From contig DHVH01000232.1 in assembly GCA_002412555.1 (NCBI GenBank), positions 1-7,150 on the forward strand: a DNA stretch of 7,150 bases. The letters are read 5' to 3'. The first letter of the stretch is position 1. Every line of letters starts with the position of its first letter. The stretch comes from Marinilabiliaceae bacterium UBA5213 (GTDB lineage Bacteria; Bacteroidota; Bacteroidia; Bacteroidales; Marinilabiliaceae). This document shows, piece after piece, positions 5,781 through 7,150 of this stretch. The translations under genes were made by a program, and so were the position numbers. The notes under the pieces are model-generated. The model did not search any database. It had not been told where the DNA came from and saw nothing but the letters and a program-made list of their open reading frames with translations.

Positions 5781-6284
5781 ATGCTGAATAAGAAAGTAGA
5801 AAAAGCCCTTGTAGCTCAGGTTGAGAAGGAGGGATATTCGTCACATCTTTATCTGGCCATGGCTGGCTGGGCTGAAAGCAAAGGGATGGAAGGCATTGCC
5901 AAGTGGTTATATGCGCAGGCTGATGAGGAGCGTATGCACATGCTTAAATTTATTCTCTATGTTAATGAGCGAAGCGGACGCGCTATTATTCCTGGCTTCG
6001 ACAAGCCTCCTGTAGATTTTGACGGAGTTAAGAAGATGTTCGAGCAGGTTTTGGAGCATGAGCAGTATGTTTCAAAATCGATCAATGACATTGTGCAGGT
6101 TTGCCTGGATGAAAAGGACTTTACCACTCACAATTGGATTCAGTGGTTTGTTCAGGAGCAAATTGAAGAAGAAGCTTCGGCCCGTGCTATACTGGATAAG
6201 CTGAATTTGGTTGGAGATGGCAATTTGTATTTGTTTGATCGTGACATCATGGGTATGCGCGGTGCTGCCGGTGCAGCTGAGTAA
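5781..6284 (+). CDS. ftnA: Non-haem bacterial ferritin, iron storage
   Basis: The 167-residue four-helix-bundle protein matches the length of E. coli FtnA (165) and aligns with almost no gaps. Ferroxidase-centre residues stand at the same positions: Glu17 (in EKEGYSS), Glu50 and His53 (in DEERMHM), Glu94 (in LEHEQ), and Gln127 and Glu130 (in QEQIEEE). Glu49 and Glu126 probably contribute to the third (C) iron site. There is no haem-ligand methionine in the position expected for bacterioferritin. The last dozen residues are Gly/Ala-rich and likely flexible. The protein should assemble into a 24-subunit cytosolic shell that oxidises Fe(II) with oxygen or peroxide and stores ferric mineral, protecting against oxidative damage. 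The gene is monocistronic: its own promoter lies upstream, a terminator-like structure follows 18 bases after the stop, and accC is divergent. Confidence 0.96.
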   Translation: MLNKKVEKALVAQVEKEGYSSHLYLAMAGWAESKGMEGIAKWLYAQADEERMHMLKFILYVNERSGRAIIPGFDKPPVDFDGVKKMFEQVLEHEQYVSKSINDIVQVCLDEKDFTTHNWIQWFVQEQIEEEASARAILDKLNLVGDGNLYLFDRDIMGMRGAAGAAE

Positions 6285-6302
6285 CCTTTTAAGATAAATT
6301 TT

Positions 6303-6375
6303 AAAAAGGGATTGCCTTTTTAGAAGCTGTTTTAACCTTGTTTTAGCAGTTTCTCAATGTGCAATCCTTTTTTTT
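6303..6375 (+). terminator. Terminator-like structure after ferritin
   Basis: GGATTGC at 6309-6315 pairs exactly with GCAATCC at 6361-6367, which is followed directly by eight T residues at 6368-6375. The A-run at 6303-6307 can extend the stem into the T-run. The 45-base loop contains its own 7-bp stem, GAAGCTG (6323-6329) with CAGTTTC (6347-6353), including one G-T wobble. A competing local hairpin uses TAAAAAGG (6302-6309) and CCTTTTTA (6315-6322). Either structure would separate ferritin from the methyltransferase gene. Confidence 0.6.
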
Positions 6376-6376
6376 A

Positions 6377-6406
6377 TTGCTACTTAAAAGCGTTGTATTA
6401 CTTTTG
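6377..6406 (+). promoter_or_regulatory. Putative promoter of the RlmL-like methyltransferase gene (TTG, 19 bp, TACTTTTG)
   Basis: TTG at 6377-6379 is followed after exactly 19 bases by TACTTTTG at 6399-6406, the best promoter match in the window to the Bacteroidota consensus. It abuts the ferritin terminator T-run. Transcription would start near 6412, giving a leader of about 60 bases. Confidence 0.65.
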
Positions 6407-6420
6407 TGCCATTCAAAGCA

Positions 6421-6435
6421 TTGCCAAACTGGCAA
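6421..6435 (+). promoter_or_regulatory. Leader inverted repeat TTGCCA-AAC-TGGCAA
   Basis: Six-base arms at 6421-6426 and 6430-6435 are perfect inverses around a 3-base loop, about 10 bases inside the predicted transcript. It could be a short RNA hairpin or an operator half-site pair. It ends one base before an ATGATG that opens a 14-codon upstream frame. Confidence 0.4.
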
Positions 6436-6474
6436 AATGATGAAGAAGCAAATTCGGTTCCTGTATGGGGGGAC

Positions 6475-7150
6475 ATGTTGAAGCTGATAACCGATAATAA
6501 TAAAATTCAAGTGAAGCTAGTAGCAAAAACATTTCATGGCCTGGAGCAGGTGCTTGCAGGGGAGTTGGAGGCCTTAGGAGCCAAAAATGTCCAAATTCTT
6601 AAACGTGCTGTATCTTTTGATGCCAATAAGGAGTTGCTTTATAAAAGCAACCTTCAATTGCGCACAGCCATACGCATACTTCAACCACTTACCACATTTT
6701 CTGCCAGGCAGGAAGATGAACTTTACGCGGCTGTTAAAGCTTATGATTGGTCGCCCTACCTGAAAGAAGATCAAACCCTGGCCATTGATGCAGTGGTGTT
6801 TTCTCGTTATTTTACGCATTCAAAGTTTGTGGCCTTGCGCGTTAAGGATGCCATTTGCGACCAATTCAGAGATCGCACGGGCAAGCGCCCTTCAGTAAAT
6901 CTGGATCGTCCCAACCTCTTGATTAATGTGCACGTAGCGGAAGATAAGTTTACCTTATCGATGGACAGTTCTGATGAGCCGCTTAATCGAAGAGGATACC
7001 GGACCAAGGAGCATGCAGCCCCAATAAATGAGGTGTTGGCGGCCGGACTGGTTATGCTGTCGGGCTATGACGGGTCACAACCCTTTTTGGATCCCATGTG
7101 TGGTTCAGGCACTATTGTGATGGAGGCTACCATGATTGCGGCCCGTATGG
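6475..7150 (+). CDS. RlmL-like THUMP-domain class I SAM-dependent RNA methyltransferase, N-terminal 225 residues (cut by window edge)
   Basis: The frame is open from 6475 to the window end. VKLVAKTFHGLEQVLAGELE at 13-32 is the typical entry of the COG0116 family, followed by a THUMP RNA-binding domain to about residue 155. NRRGYR at 171-176 and EHAAPINEVLAAGLV (about 178-192) lead into the Rossmann-like methyltransferase domain. The SAM-binding motif I is DPMCGSGT at 206-213. Family members, such as the N-terminal half of E. coli RlmL, methylate guanine N2 in 23S rRNA (G2445); the exact target here is not proven. Full-length Bacteroidota homologues are probably near 380-400 residues, so about half is missing. 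GTG at 6511 is an alternative start that would remove 12 residues without family character. The ATG at 6475 overlaps the end of a 14-codon upstream frame. The catalytic NPPY-type motif lies beyond the edge. Confidence 0.9.
   Translation, partial: MLKLITDNNKIQVKLVAKTFHGLEQVLAGELEALGAKNVQILKRAVSFDANKELLYKSNLQLRTAIRILQPLTTFSARQEDELYAAVKAYDWSPYLKEDQTLAIDAVVFSRYFTHSKFVALRVKDAICDQFRDRTGKRPSVNLDRPNLLINVHVAEDKFTLSMDSSDEPLNRRGYRTKEHAAPINEVLAAGLVMLSGYDGSQPFLDPMCGSGTIVMEATMIAARM

Noticed and set aside
6574..7007. Minus-strand open frames opposite the RlmL-like gene
   Set aside because: The plus strand encodes the conserved THUMP and methyltransferase motifs; the opposite frames show no protein family features.

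Overview
The window looks like chromosomal DNA from a member of the Bacteroidota, most likely the order Bacteroidales or Marinilabiliales. Genes start after A-rich leaders without Shine-Dalgarno sequences. Several carry the phylum's promoter signature (TTG/TTTG, about 19-22 bp, then TAnnTTTG) at a sensible distance from the start codon. Protein types also fit: a biotin carboxylase encoded separately from its biotin carrier, a stand-alone PHP histidinol-phosphatase, and a THUMP-type RNA methyltransferase that begins with a lysine-rich stretch. The taxon is inferred from these features and not from any database search.

Layout from left to right. (1) Positions 1-111, minus strand: the N-terminus of a UPF0316/DUF2179-type membrane protein, cut by the window edge. 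(2) 258-647, minus: a small FlK-like hotdog thioesterase. (3) 648-890: a 243-bp non-coding gap packed with inverted repeats. (4) 891-2468, minus: prfC, peptide chain release factor 3. (5) 2469-2580: a divergent promoter region. (6) 2581-3441, plus: a PHP-family histidinol-phosphatase. (7) 3450-3953 and 4037-5548, minus: a biotin carrier protein and accC, forming a two-gene acyl-CoA carboxylase unit read accC first. (8) 5549-5780: a divergent control region with a 15-bp palindrome on the accC side. (9) 5781-6284, plus: ferritin, followed by a terminator-like structure. (10) 6475 to the window end, plus: the N-terminal 225 residues of an RlmL-like THUMP methyltransferase, with its own promoter and a structured leader.

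The genes do not form one pathway. They are separate housekeeping units: translation termination, iron storage, acyl-CoA carboxylation, histidine biosynthesis, thioester hydrolysis and RNA modification. Only accC with its carrier is clearly a functional pair. The carboxyltransferase that would complete the enzyme is not next to them.

I found no defence system, mobile element, CRISPR array, tRNA or rRNA, and nothing I would call a new biological system. The parts worth a second look are non-coding: the inverted-repeat cluster at 701-785, the palindrome at 5584-5598, the alternative stem-loops after ferritin, and the leader of the last gene, which has a hairpin and a 14-codon upstream frame overlapping the main start.
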